This document shows positions 1 to 11,795 of a DNA stretch of 40,458 bases, in pieces. Position 1 is the stretch's first letter; each line of letters opens with the position of its first letter. The notes beneath the pieces were generated by a model. That model did no database searches, was not told the origin of the DNA, and saw nothing but the letters and a program-made list of their open reading frames with translations. The DNA is from Syncephalastrum monosporum B8922 (lineage: Eukaryota; Mucoromycota; Mucoromycetes; Mucorales; Syncephalastraceae): positions 1 to 40,458 of the forward strand of contig JNEN01000761.1 of the NCBI GenBank assembly GCA_000697355.1, written 5' to 3'. Position numbers and translations under genes: made by a program.

Positions 1-7
1 CCCCCCC

Positions 8-53
<46 letters not shown>

Positions 54-1760
54 TGTGCGTTTCTGCAGGCATATGTGACACAGACACAGCCAATGAGCCA
101 GCTTGTGTCTGTGAGCGGAAAGTATTGAGCTCCCGCCTATGATATTATCTAGGGAATCGAACGATATGCGACGAGTATCAGGCAAAAATGGCGCAAAAAT
201 GTGCCGCCTGTGCACGTATAACAGTGCAACGAAACTACTTGGTGCATCTGTCTCGAACAAGAGGTACAATTTTTAGGCTGCACAATGCGGGCATCGAATC
301 AGCGGCTCAATTGTGTACACACCGTCTTCCGTCCAAGACCTTTATTGTCTGGGATTTTGCCTCTAATGTAACGCGAAAAAAAAAAGGTGTAGAGTCTTTC
401 CGCAGCCAACACAGCTCTTCTACGGTATTCTTCTGTCATTCACACCTACGATACAACTCTTCTAATTAATATTGTAGAAAGTTTAAAATCTAAACTCGAA
501 AGCCAATAGCTGACAGCGTTGGTTATATACATAGGTACTAGCCTGCCATTTATTTGATTTCCTGTGCGCTGCCTGATCTCGAGTTATTTATCATTCTGGG
601 ATGCATATTCTGTTCTGTATGTATTGTACTGTGATACAGTGAGTTGGTATAAAATACGCTTTTGGGGTCAAACTGAGGTCTAAGCACAGTGATTGGAAAA
701 TGTCCACGATTGACAGGTAATGGCTGGGAAAACAGGTGTGCGAGGTACGGGCTTCTTTATACTGAGAGGAAAGATCAAGATGATGCTATAATATCTGAAT
801 TGGAAATGCTTCTACTCATGTAAAGTAGAGGGTAGGCATATTCACGTGCAGTTTTGGCTCGTTGAAGTCTGAGAGTCTTGTGCATGTGTGACAGTCCAAT
901 TGTTTGCTTGTCTACGCTTAATTTTTTTGTTTTGACTTGCTCCTTACAAATGACAGGTTGAGGTGCGTCAACCCTCCTTGTTTTCATCTGTTTACTGCAT
1001 TTTTTTTCCTTTCACCCCCTTTGAGCATTGACCATTACGACCGAACTACCACACTTCTAGCTAAAGCGCTTGATAAGATGGAGAAAAGAAACTATAAAAT
1101 CACTAGCAGAGATATTGCCAAGGAAGAAACAGACACATCAACCTATGTACCCTTGATATATAAGATGTGCAAAGAAAGAGATCAGTTCAAAGAAATGATT
1201 AAGTGCAGTACGGCTACGTATGCAAGTGCTCCTGCATTGATGTCCTTGATCACACTTGGTCCATGGCAGGCATATTCATACATACGTTTGCAGCCACACT
1301 AAAATATCTACTGCATTTGCAATAAAAAACCGCAGACGACCCAAGCTTTTCTCGTCAAATACCCTTTCTTCCACCAGTACATACTTCTCCATCTTCCTTT
1401 GACCCCCCCTCCATTCGTTTACTCTATATATACCTTTGTCTTTACCTTCTTTATTCATGGCCTTGTACAAGTGCTCTCTGCCTATCGTTTCTACCCTCAT
1501 TTACAACAGCGGTTTGCTCGATGGTGCGTTCTAATCTTCAATTAAGGTTCCCATGGTGACACATTTCATATATAGGTGTCGAGGACAGGTTCACTCGCTC
1601 CATTGACTCGCTCATTATCGCATTCTGTGGCGTGACTCTCGTCAGCCACGCTGCAGAAGCCTTGACTTACAAGTTTCATCGTTTACGCGTTTCTCGTAAA
1701 CCTCAGAACAATTTACTGGCGCGGTCTCCCTCAGACAAACACAGAAGAAATCCACCCAGC
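1..1760. other. Non-coding edge with long homopolymer; no supported gene
   Basis: The window opens with seven C, one G and then 42 consecutive T (9-50). The rest is AT-rich with many stops. A 74-codon ATG ORF is listed separately at 1078-1302. A TATA-like CATATATAGG at about 1568-1577 lies some 190 bp before the first supported ATG and may serve the next gene. I see no tRNA, rRNA or transposon here. Confidence 0.5.
1078..1302 (+). CDS. Doubtful 74-aa ORF, unknown function
   Basis: This is an ATG ORF of 74 codons. Its first 40 residues are charged (MEKRNYKITSRDIAKEE...) and unlike the low-complexity translations around it. The frame stays open upstream for about 45 codons without another ATG, so this could be the last exon of a longer gene or a gene relic. 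No motif is recognised. It may equally be chance. Confidence 0.2.
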   Translation: MEKRNYKITSRDIAKEETDTSTYVPLIYKMCKERDQFKEMIKCSTATYASAPALMSLITLGPWQAYSYIRLQPH

Positions 1761-2396
1761 ATGGTTCCACAACCCGGGCGACCTGCAGAGCAGGAAGTGA
1801 TAAAGTCGAAGGTGCCCCCCCAGCCAGTGGAAACAGACGATGAAAATGCAACGCACGAACAGCAATCGAAGGAGGAGGAGTCTATTGATGAGCTCAGGGA
1901 GATTGCCACTTTTCGCGGGCGAAGAGACAGGCCAACTCCCATCAAGTCGCTCTCCACTCCCGTGCGACGCCATAATCGATCACGCTCTACCTCATCTTCT
2001 TGGGAAGATGACCTTCCCGCGCTTTCGCCCTCGCTCTCCATGTGTTCATCCGCTTCTGCCAACTCAAATGCCAACGTTGATATGGACCTGGTGCGCTTGC
2101 GACGTTCTTCGCGGGTTGAAGAAATGATCCGCCAATTTGATCATAGTCAGCCCCAGCAACCGAATCATCGTCGCTACAGCGTTGACAACAGCGAAGCACG
2201 CGCGTCGACTATGACGTCTTCGTCACGCAAAGCTTATATTCGCAACCGCACCTTTGGCTTCAAGCCCATCATCGGTGTTTGGGAGCAACGCATTGCCGAG
2301 GCGAAGCCAGAGGCAAAGCCGGAGCATCCGCTTGGCAAAGATGGCGGCGAGGGCTACCATACTACCACTACTGCTACCTCTCCTTTCCCCTTGTAA
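1761..2396 (+). CDS. Hypothetical low-complexity protein, 211 aa
   Basis: Single-exon ORF starting at an ATG in good context (ccagcATGG) and ending at TAA 2396. The open frame extends upstream only through a GTG, so an extra 5' exon is possible. The product is hydrophilic: an acidic Glu-rich stretch at residues 25-45, Arg/Ser-rich segments resembling phosphorylation sites, and no signal peptide or membrane segment. The most ordered-looking part is near the C-terminus (FGFKPIIGVWEQRIAEA), which could be a short conserved binding motif. The function is not recognised. It converges on the membrane-protein gene that ends at 2526. Confidence 0.6.
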   Translation: MVPQPGRPAEQEVIKSKVPPQPVETDDENATHEQQSKEEESIDELREIATFRGRRDRPTPIKSLSTPVRRHNRSRSTSSSWEDDLPALSPSLSMCSSASANSNANVDMDLVRLRRSSRVEEMIRQFDHSQPQQPNHRRYSVDNSEARASTMTSSSRKAYIRNRTFGFKPIIGVWEQRIAEAKPEAKPEHPLGKDGGEGYHTTTTATSPFPL

Positions 2397-2525
2397 ACAG
2401 CGTCATGTTTTACCTCTTTAATATTTAATACAGCCTTTGGTGCGGATACTGCTGCAGGATTGATTATATACGAGACATTAGATAGTCTGGAGTGTGATTA
2501 ACAAACTTTTTTATGCAGCAGGTAT

Positions 2526-3760
2526 TCAGTTATTAGGGCATCGAAAGCCGTTGGGCAGTACCGTCACAACTGACGGTTTCCACGCCACACCCACAATCTC
2601 AAACACAGCCTCCAGGGTTACGTTGAGGGCAGGTGGGAGCTTGTTGCTTATTTTTTGCGGGCCACATGCATTGTACAGGTGTTCGAACGTCGGGTCCTTC
2701 AGCCCGCCGCTCGTTTCATAATCGACGTCAAATATCATGCTGAGCTGCGTCTCTTCACGCGGTGGAAGCACTAGCATAGTTATGTATGAGCGTGCAAATG
2801 GCTGCTGGGTGTCTTGGTCGGCCAGGATCAGATCTAAGCGTGACAAATGGGTCGGGATGAGGTTGTCGCGGTTATCCAGTGTCACGTTCACGGCCCAGGC
2901 TGTGCGGAGCCAGGGATGCTGCTCGTCCTGGCCCCAATCTGTGGCATCCTCGGGCAGACGCGACTTGGCTGCCGCGGCTTGTTTGGTCAGCTTAATCCGC
3001 GGCGTGCGTGGCCAGCACACAAAAAACACGGTCGCGATGCTGAGCATGGCCAGTATTGCCAAGGCGACCAGCAACACTCGTCTGCGAAAGAGCGCTCGTG
3101 TGGGTTTCTGCTGCTGCCTTCGCAGATCTGTCAGGGACGAAGAGAGCAGCGTAGGCTTAACGACTTCCAGTCGCTGAATGTGCTGGTTCTGAAGCTGGTG
3201 GTCGTTTGGATCGACTGTGGTGAGCATGCTGCCGAGCCGGTGTTGACTTGGACTGTGGTGGGTCGTGGCTGTCATGCTCTTTGCAGGCATATAATAGGTA
3301 GATGTCTCGTCCATGCCTGCGGCTGACTCGTCCGTCGCCGGGTAATAGAGACCACGCTGGTGTTGGTGGTGCATCTTGGCCAAGTCGGTAGGATGGTTCG
3401 TGTACGGCAGATACGAGTGTGTGCGTTCTGCAAGGTCTTCTTCGTTCTCGTCTGCAAGTGTATGGATACGCTCACCGTTCTCTGCTGCTGCTGCCAAGGT
3501 TGCTGCATCGGATACACCGGACGAAAGACCTCCGGCGGTCGTTGTGGTCACTTCTTCGACGCCTTTTCTTGGTCAAAAGAAAATAGAGAAAAAGGCATCA
3601 TTCACGTAGAAAAGAGCAATATAGACAAGAAAAATGTAAGCGACTGGCACAACGCACTCTATATCTCAAATGCGTTACCTCTGCCGGAGGATGGTCGCCG
3701 GCGACGATATGGGTCGTGGTGCTCATCGTCCAGCGGTGGAAGCAAATCTTGTGGACGCAT
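2526..3760 (-). CDS. LEA2-like single-pass (type II) membrane protein, 372 aa
   Basis: Two exons: 3760-3679 and 3562-2526, joined across a 116-bp intron (GTAACG donor, AAG acceptor, phase 1). The large ORF has no upstream ATG; the first in-frame codon is GTG. A short 5' exon beginning MRPQDLLPPLDDEHHD supplies the start. Two further AGs just downstream keep the frame, so the join may shift by a few residues. Residues 1-187 are disordered and His/Gln-rich. One hydrophobic segment spans about 190-211 after an Arg cluster (RRR). The C-terminal 160 residues look like an LEA-2/TMEM106-type beta-sandwich with NVTL sequons and a conserved ACGP...FRCP ending. The domain faces the lumen or the outside. 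Fungal relatives sit on vacuolar or plasma membranes; the exact role is unknown. Confidence 0.7.
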
Positions 3761-4158
3761 ACATGTACAAAGATAAGGTGCGAAGAAAATATGCGAACCT
3801 CCTATGCTAAACCACACATGTTTGGTTTTCTCTCAATTTACCCCTCTCTGTCTCCTCCTCCTGTTTCTGTCTGCTTCTTTTTCTGCTCCTGCACCTCCGT
3901 CAGCGTGTTGATTTTTCTTTTCAGACCGCATTAAAAATTCAGCCAGCATCAAGGGGATGATGCTGTAATGCACGTTTTTATGTACAAGCAAGCTACATTT
4001 TAGGATTCTGGTCAGGCTTGCTGGGGAAAAGGGGAAGGGGTGCCCCAGAAAAGAGAGAGAAGAGAGCATGATTGCGACCACCTGACGAATTCTACTTTTC
4101 TGTTTTACTCTTCTTCTCTCTGACTCTTCCTTTCGCGTTGGCTTTTTTCTCCCTTTCT
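3761..4158. other. Intergenic between LEA2-like gene and RAE1
   Basis: About 400 bp holding the 5' region of the LEA2-like gene and the 3' region of RAE1, both on the minus strand. Pyrimidine-rich runs occur at 3837-3900 and 4090-4165. No additional gene is seen. Confidence 0.5.
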
Positions 4159-5470
4159 TTATCGTCTGTTGTTGCGGGGCTTAATATCTTCATCCTTTGT
4201 CGCATGCAGGAACACCTTGTTGGGGGAGCTTGGATTGGCGAATTTGTAGCCCTATATTAAATGATGATAGCACGTGACATGTCAGTATGGACATCAGCAA
4301 AAAGCAGTACCCATATTCCGAACGCACCTTTGTCCAGTCATAACTGACAGCATACGCAAAGATAGTGCCGTTGCGATTGAATGTAGTCGATGCAATTGTG
4401 CCTCCCATGTTAGGGAATGACTTGAGACGCTGCTTTGAATCCTTGTCCCAGAAACTGATAGTTCCGTCGGCGCCTGCGGTGGAGAACGTACCGTAAACGG
4501 GATGGAATGAGAGAGCGTTCACGGCATATACATTCTTTTGATCATCCCGATGGCATTTGAACGAGAAGTTACGGGCTGTATCCTTATCATCAACATGCTG
4601 GATAGCAACGCGACCCTCGATCGAACCGACGGCAAAGCCTTTACTATCTGGAAAGCAGGCGATGGAACGCGTCTGCCATTTGAGTGGCGAGTTGATGGAC
4701 TTGAAAATGTTGGTAGGATTATTCAGATCAAAAAGCAGGATATGGCGGTCGGCCGTGCCTGCGACCAGGAGGTTGCCAGCCGTGTCCAAAGCATAACACC
4801 GTTCAGGAAGCTGGGCGGTGCCGATAGGCTGAGGGGATCGCAAATCGTAGTAGTTGATCTTCTTATCCCAGCTGCCGCTGGCCAGGATATTTTGGCCCTG
4901 GTCTAAGAACTTCATGCATTTGACCGCCTCTTCGTGCTGCCCCACCTGTGTTGTCTGGCCTGTGGCGACGTCGTACATGCGCACCGCCTTATCACCACCT
5001 CCCGAGAGGACTTTGTTGCCATCCTAGTCGACCCAGTCCCGTCGTTAGCGTCTACGGACTACTCGGCTGTCAAGGCCCTCTTACCTTGCTCCAGGTCACG
5101 CATAGTACAGGTGCCTCATGCGAATAGGCTGCCTTGGGAACCGTGTTGCCGGTGGGTTGCACCTCATAAATACGAGTCTATGATATACAGTGGTTACGTG
5201 GCTGTCAGCACAAAAGACGTTCGATAACATACCTGGCTGTCCCAGGACGAGACGGCGAGGAAATCGGCTTGTGGCGAGAATGCAAGGCCGGAAATGCCGT
5301 CCGAAGGAGGCGAGGTGAGCTATGGCCGAAGAAAGGTGTCATCAAAAGGGTTAGAATCGTAGATCTCTCATTATTGCTTACATTACAGCTTTTTAAAACG
5401 TGTGAATGTGCATTTTGTGCATTTGGATGCTTGATCGACGATTTGTTACCTCAAAGTCTTTGGGCTCCAT
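4159..5470 (-). CDS. RAE1: mRNA export factor RAE1/GLE2, WD40 protein, 329 aa
   Basis: Five exons: 5470-5450, 5319-5233, 5177-5085, 5023-4328 and 4251-4159, with introns of 130, 55, 61 and 76 bp. All phase-0 joins keep one frame from MEPKDFE to ...KPRNNRR. The product is a beta-propeller with WD-type blades, for example SSWDSQTRIYEV, GGDKAVRMYD, SGSWDKKINYYD, GTADRHILLFD and GADGTISFWD. Family hallmarks are KDFELTSPP at the N-terminus, the CHRDDQKNVYAVNALSFHP segment, and a last exon reading NPSSPNKVFLH then IKPR. RAE1/GLE2 binds the GLEBS motif of Nup98/Nup116-type nucleoporins and supports poly(A)+ RNA export and spindle assembly. The length is slightly shorter than yeast and human orthologues (about 350-370 aa). 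The last donor, GTGCGT, is non-canonical. Confidence 0.93.
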
Positions 5471-5992
5471 GTCAAACTCGACTCAACGAGAACCGCGTCA
5501 ACCCGAAAACGATTTTCGACATTTTTGCTGAGAATAAAAAGGCCTTTACTCGTCTCTCGAGTACAGTATTACCATACCATGAAGGCTGTTGCTCTTTTAA
5601 TTGAATCTAGGAGCGATTATCGTGCACCACCTTTGACTTTTCACACAACTGATGTATTGCAGTATGCTCAGCAGGAATCTTTTACTGATATCTTTCCTTT
5701 CCTGTGCCAATAACATGTACAAAGTTGCGTCATGCTTTTTTTAAAAGACGCTCAGTTATGCTTAGGTCTTATTCACACTATGAAATGCCATTTCCTAGAT
5801 GTACAGTATAGGGAGGAGTCAAGAATGCTAATCAGTTTTGATGTATTGTTTGCATATAACATACGAGAAATATGTGTATGTCTATTGTAAAAAAGATATA
5901 GCTTGGGATATATATAACAAAAAAAGCTACGTAGATATACAAGGGTTCTTAAATAGATGGGGAAGGCGGAAAGGTGAAGTGATTTGCATATA
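5471..5992. other. Intergenic, RAE1 5' region and sulfate permease 3' region
   Basis: About 520 bp, AT-rich, between two tandem minus-strand genes. It should contain the RAE1 promoter and the permease 3' UTR. No extra coding sequence is supported. Confidence 0.5.
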
Positions 5993-8607
5993 TTACAGTT
6001 GCTCCTGGATGCTTTCCTTGGAATCTTCATCTTCGGGAGGAGGAATAGTCTTCAGTGCGGATCGTACAGCTTCATCGCTGCTCCAGTGGAAGAATGGATA
6101 ACGGTCACGCGGAACATTGATGGTATGGACCACTTCATGCTTTGTTGATGACTCAATATCAGATTTTGCATGCTGGTGTTGGCTGTGATGCTGCTGATAT
6201 TCAGCGCCATCTTTGGAAGGAGGCACAACAGGCAGGACTTCAGCCGGACCGGTTAGATGGCTGCTTTGTGAGGCGGCAGAGTTGTCACCATGGGCTTGTT
6301 CGGCATCTTCGTCACGGCGAGTCTGCGTACCAAAGCCTGCGACGAGCAATGAACGGCGGATGGCGGGCGTGGCGATATTCACAAAGTGAAACTCAACATG
6401 CTTGTCAGCGTACCGATTGAGAGCATTCTGCGCATCAACAATGCCCTGAAGGCCCGTGGAGTCCAATCGGTTGACGGCAGAAAAATCAAGAATAAGAGCA
6501 TGCAGGCGAGGCAGCTGGAGACGAGCCTGCTCGGTCTCCGGGGTGGCGTCATCGTTCCACGCACGGTCACCCTTATTCATAACTCTGGCCATGCGTCTTG
6601 TGCGCGACTTGCAGTAGGTGATCAAGTATTCAGCGATGTAGCTTGAGTTGGGATAACAGAGGCTTTCATCGACCCGGATCATAAGGATACCGTCTGGCAG
6701 AGTTTCGGTACGCTTTCCAAGAGCTGGGTGATCCTCGGGCACGTAGATATAGTTGTGGGGTGTCTTCTCGACTTCGTGTACGTGCTTTTCATCGGAATGG
6801 AAGCTGCTTGCAGGTGATGAGGGGGAAGTAGGATCGAGGTTCACAGGGATACGGTTGAGGCTCGAAACGCGCGGCCGGGCAATGCGGAAGAAAAGGATAA
6901 GAGCTGACAGGCCGGTAGATGCGTAGATACCATACTCGACAGTGGTGAAAAATGTGATGATAACGCCGATAGCAAACACGAATAATTCCCAGACGCTGAC
7001 AGCTGCGAGGCGCTTCAGATAGGCAGGCCCACTGACCAGGTCGGAGACAGCATGAATAACCACAGCGGCGAGGACAGCATCAGGAATGTAATAGAAAGCC
7101 GGCGTAAGAGCGTAAAGAGCCAGGATGACGACGATGCCCGAGAAAATGCCAGCAATGGGGGTCTTGACACCTGACCGAGATTTGATGGCTGTACGTGAAA
7201 ATGAGCCGGTGGAAGGATAAGCACTATCAAAATAATTAAGGTTAGGTTTGATACCATGTGAGCAAATGTTTTCAAGCTTTACCCGAAGAATGAAGCCCAG
7301 ATGTTTGTGAAGCCGATAGCTATAATCTCCTGATTCGGATCAATAGCATAGTCATTGATACGTCCAAAGGACTTGGCAATGGCGACGTGCTCGAGAATAA
7401 GAATAATAACGCCCGAAGGCAACGAGCTTGCAATGCCGGAGAGCGTCGTTGTATCGAAGTTGGGGACTCCCATGGCCTGGAATCCCGGAGGCACATTTTT
7501 GAGGATACTGATAGGGCTCTTCTCCTTGCCGATATTGATCAAGTACGAAATGAGGGTGCCAAAGATGACGAGCAGACCGTTGCGCATGATGCTGAAGAAG
7601 AAAAAGTGGTTGCTGTATTTGGGATAGCGACGTTGCAGGTAAGCACAACCGTAGCGTATACCGTATAGCCACAGCAGGCCAATGAGACCAAAGGCTGCAT
7701 CCACCTTTGTGCTTGGCAGGTGCTTGAAGAAATTGCCGAAAATGAGGTACGATGAGTTCTGCGTATTGACGCCCGAAATGCCTTTTTTGAAATACGAGTT
7801 CGTCTTAGAATTTGCGACAATCTGTCATTACGCTGGCTTACCAAAAAGTTTTGGCCACTGGCCAATCGAGATAGAGATAGCTGAGCCTGTCATGAACCCA
7901 GCGATAGCAGGTCCTGGAATAAGGTCGACCAGGATACCGAGACGCACGAGGCCGATAAACATGGCAATTGCACCGGTCATGAGAGAGAAGGCGACTGCTA
8001 TCTGTTCAGCAGTAATATCCGGGTGTTGGGCAGTGATCTTAGTTATGGTTTGGCCAACAAGCAGGGACATGACAGCTAGTATTGGTCATATGAAAAGGAT
8101 GTATGAGCAACAAATATTTATACAAACAACGTCTTTTGATTCCCCAGACTTACCTGTGGGACCGATAGAGATATCCTTGGAGGTAGCAAACAAGCAGTAG
8201 ACACAGAGACCAACGAAGGCAGTGCTAGATAAAGACATAGGTTAGACATGAGCAAACCATTTTGTCCTGAAAGGTGCCTTTATAACTTACTATAAACCAT
8301 ATTGAGGCGGAAGCTCTGCGATCTTGGCATAACCCATACTCTGAGGAACGACAACGATACCAACCGTTACGCCAGCAATGATATCCCGGACAAGCCACTA
8401 GATAAAAGTACGAATTAACTCGATGTACGAGGATAGCAAAGGATGGCAAATACAACTTACAGTAAGATTATAACGGTGAATCCATGTAGCAATAGGGAAG
8501 AGACCGATGAAGTAGTTTTGAATATGATGTGGGAGGTCATTTAGGAATTTTTGCGCCTCGGCCCGGTGGCTATAAGCATCGTAATCGATGATGATATCCT
8601 GCGCCAT
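5993..8607 (-). CDS. SulP/SLC26 sulfate permease with STAS domain, 762 aa
   Basis: Six exons: 8607-8461, 8397-8291, 8224-8154, 8075-7842, 7781-7283 and 7223-5993, with introns of 59-78 bp. The frame is continuous from MAQDIIIDYDAYS to KESIQEQL. The product is a plasma-membrane H+/sulfate symporter of the fungal SUL1/SUL2/CYS-14 type. Signatures are the SulP motif VPQSMGYAKIAELPPQYGLY, then YCLFATSKDISIGPTAVMSL, GFMTGSAISI, and YPSTGSFSRTAIKSRSGVKT. Multiple hydrophobic helices fill residues about 45-480. A cytosolic STAS domain follows at about 520-655 (LILDFSAVNRLDSTG), then a Gln/His-rich tail ending near FHWSSDEAV. The intron at 7841-7782 uses the later AG (AAAAAAG) because earlier ones break the frame. 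Regulation by sulfur limitation is expected for the family; I saw no clear CACGTG upstream. Confidence 0.92.
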
Positions 8608-11600
8608 GTCGGCTTATGCAAAAGATATACAGGAAGTGAAGGAGTAGAAAAGCAGTAAAAAAAAGGGATAGAGCTAAAATCCTTTTGTATTTATATGTGA
8701 TCTTGAAACTGCCTTTGATATAGACTCGCGCCCTTTTTTTTTTTTGGTTTGGGTGTGCACACACGGCTATATTGCGCCATCGACGATTGCGCAATCGGTG
8801 TGCGTGATTACACCTTTCGTAGCCAAATTCACTGTAGATTTTTCCTTGATTTATATCCATCAAAATGAAGATCAACACGAGATCAAGATCATGCATTATG
8901 GTCCGATGCATACATGTGCTCATTGACAAGATAAACCGACACCTTGGTAAATGTATAATTGCCTTCATGACGAGGTACATGCCCAGGCGTCTTCGAATCA
9001 GTTTCCTTTTTTGGTAGCCACAGTCGCGGTGAACTGTCCCGGATCTTGGCCAATGAACGACCTGACTCTGGAATTCGTTACCTTGGATTCGCAAGGCGCC
9101 ACCTTCTCGAGCAACCCCCGCGTCGCCATTCTCTCCAGAATGTCTCACTATTTTCTTGGCTTTCCCTATCTCTCTGTCTTTTTTTTTTTCTTTTTTTCAT
9201 TGTGCCACAGTAGTCCAGCATGGTCTCTTGTTTCTTCTCGTCTATATGATATGGCTTCGTCGATGACGTGCAGCTGTGAGATATATGTTTGTAGGAGTAC
9301 TCTGTTCATCAGATGTTCAATTTATGGTTACGGAGCTTGCTGAATGCCACAGTGATAGAATGCTGTTGTGTTTTGTCAATGACGTCTTACTGATCAGTTG
9401 GGATCTAAAATTTTATCGGTGGCGTTACTAGATCTGTAAGCATACATACCCGCAGCTACCTGCTCCTGATGTGTGTTGGATTGATAGACTGGTACTATTG
9501 TCTCAACGTCACCTGGTCATAGTCTACGGTACTAGTGGGGATAATATGGGAACGAATTTGCAACAGAGGAAGAATACCAGTATCACGTCATTAAAGTTAC
9601 GTTTGTTTGTTATTTAACCTCGCTGCTGAAGAGATATGTGAGCACTATAGGTAAAGAGCGAGGAAGAGCTCTAATGCCTACAATGTAGGGAACATGACAA
9701 AGTTTCTACTGTCTTCTGTGTACTTCTTGTCTTGGACAGATGATCTCGATTCTTCTAGCTTTAATGCATCGTGAAAGCCGTGGCTAGCTGTCTTCACCCA
9801 ACAACCAGGCAGACAACAAGAGGAATCTAATTACGAATACTAAGATTTCTGCGCTGTTGAAAGCGCTTCACAATATGTAGCGTATGGATAGTCCATGACT
9901 CTCATTACACCCCCTTTGTGAGCACATACAGTGCTCCTTAGCACTATTCATTACGTTGAAGAGCACCTGAGAATCTGTTATCTTACGACCATTGTCTAAT
10001 AATAAATCAAATATAGGTTCCAACATTAAGTGATTTCTCACCTAAAGCCCACTTCCGCACAAAGATGGGGAAATCACTAGACCCGGTTGTTAAAAAAGAG
10101 GTAATTGAATACAATTGGCTTGCGCCTGTTTTTTTTTGGGCTAAATTTTCAATTCTATTCAAATACGGCTTGCCACAGAGTGTTCGAAGAAACTCTGTTA
10201 ACTCATCAAATGAATATACGTAGCTTGTTTAAGAAGCAATGTCCTAACATAATATATGATGCGGTACTGTTATATATGTTTGGATCTAGTTCCTCGTCTT
10301 CGTTGTCAGTCGTAAGCACAGTCTAATATCAAGGGCTAAAGTGATGCTTTAGCTCTCGAAGAAAAGAAAATATTAATGCGTTGGTTGGTCATGAGCCATC
10401 GTCCGCCTGTTTGGACGGCTATTCCCCTTTTTAGGGCGTTACTTAAGCGTATATCGTGGAGCGCCATATAAAATGTATCCATACCAGAGGATGGTAACGA
10501 GCTGAACGCATCATGTGGTTCGTCGCCTTTTTTGTTGCTGTGCTTACAATGGCCACCAATGATTATCCTCTTTTATAGTAGAGTACGAACCCCAGTACGG
10601 TCCTCCCTTTTAAAATAGGTCAGATTATCATATCTTTAAAGCTGCAATGGATGGTCCTGATAAGCAGAGCTCAGCAATGAATGTGTTGTCTCACTGCTGC
10701 AGCTCTACATCTACAGTATCAGTGTCATTTTCTACGGATCGGCTTTATGTGGATGCACGCTACAGAGATAGCCAATTATATGTTTATGTCGCTTACATTT
10801 TATGGCCCCCCGTTCTCTAATTTATTTATTTATAAGTTGGAACAAGCAGTATCATTTAAAGTAAAGATAGACAACGGTAGCTGTGCAGCATCTACTACTA
10901 TTTACATCAGAATGTATATGCTGAAAGCAACCATGTTTTAGCCGACATATAGAAGCGAACACACCATGGGTTTCTGAAGGATATATATCGTGCGGGCCGT
11001 GGGGAAGACCGGCATCGTCAGTGACCACCAACACAGCTCCTTTCTGAGGAATACGATCGGCACGCGTTGTCGCACAGGTGGTGTAACCTCTCGTTGCGAG
11101 TCCCATGTGGGAGGTCATGTAAAAGAGCTTTATAAGTGTGAAGGCAAAACTTGGACTTCAAAATGTTCACATACCACGGAATGTGATATGTCAGAGTAAT
11201 CCTTTGCTCTTTATATGCAGAGACAAAGGCAAAGAGCGGGTAGAATTTAGCATTGAATACACTGAGCTCATTTTTACAAGCAATGATGAGCAGCATTATT
11301 TCCAGCTGGGGTAACACATGTGCTGATGAAAGGATACACAACAGCTCATGAAAACATAGTCGTTGGGACGGAGAAGACAGCAAGCACTAAAGACTGTTAA
11401 CGATTTTGGAAAACACACAGATTTGTGGCGTTGTACCATACATGCAAGCAAATTGACATACGCACGCTCTCTGTGTAAACAGTAAATACGGTCATCTTGG
11501 TGACGGAGAGGCATGCATGCAGGTACGGCGCTGATACTACGTTGTATGTCGATGTCTGCATGAATAAGCTATACTTCTTACAAGACCTCGCTTAGGTGAG

Positions 11601-11795
11601 CTATTGTAATGAAGGGAGTGAGCTGGGAATCCCTTCCTCCTTTTAATCAGGAGTGTGGATGTTTTAGAATAGAAAAGAACATGGTTATTTTGTGATATAG
11701 CACACCCCAAACGGGTAAATCATTTACAGCATGGCAAAATCTGGCTATGAAATTGGCCCTCTCTGCTCACATTCCTCTTTCTCTCTAACAACATT
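8608..11795. other. 3.2-kb gap without a recognisable gene
   Basis: AT-rich sequence with only short, unconvincing ORFs. The first few hundred bases upstream of 8608 should carry the permease promoter; there are T runs at 8737-8747 and near 9180, and a partly self-complementary GCGC-rich stretch at 8772-8793. No tRNA, transposon termini or family-like peptide was found. A divergent long non-coding transcript cannot be excluded. Confidence 0.45.

Noticed and set aside
140..170. T-loop-like GTTCGATTC on the minus strand, possible tRNA
   Set aside because: No 5-bp T stem, no A box and no cloverleaf around it.
188..469. 93-codon plus-strand ORF
   Set aside because: Random-looking composition, no family-like motif, no promoter or splice context beyond chance.
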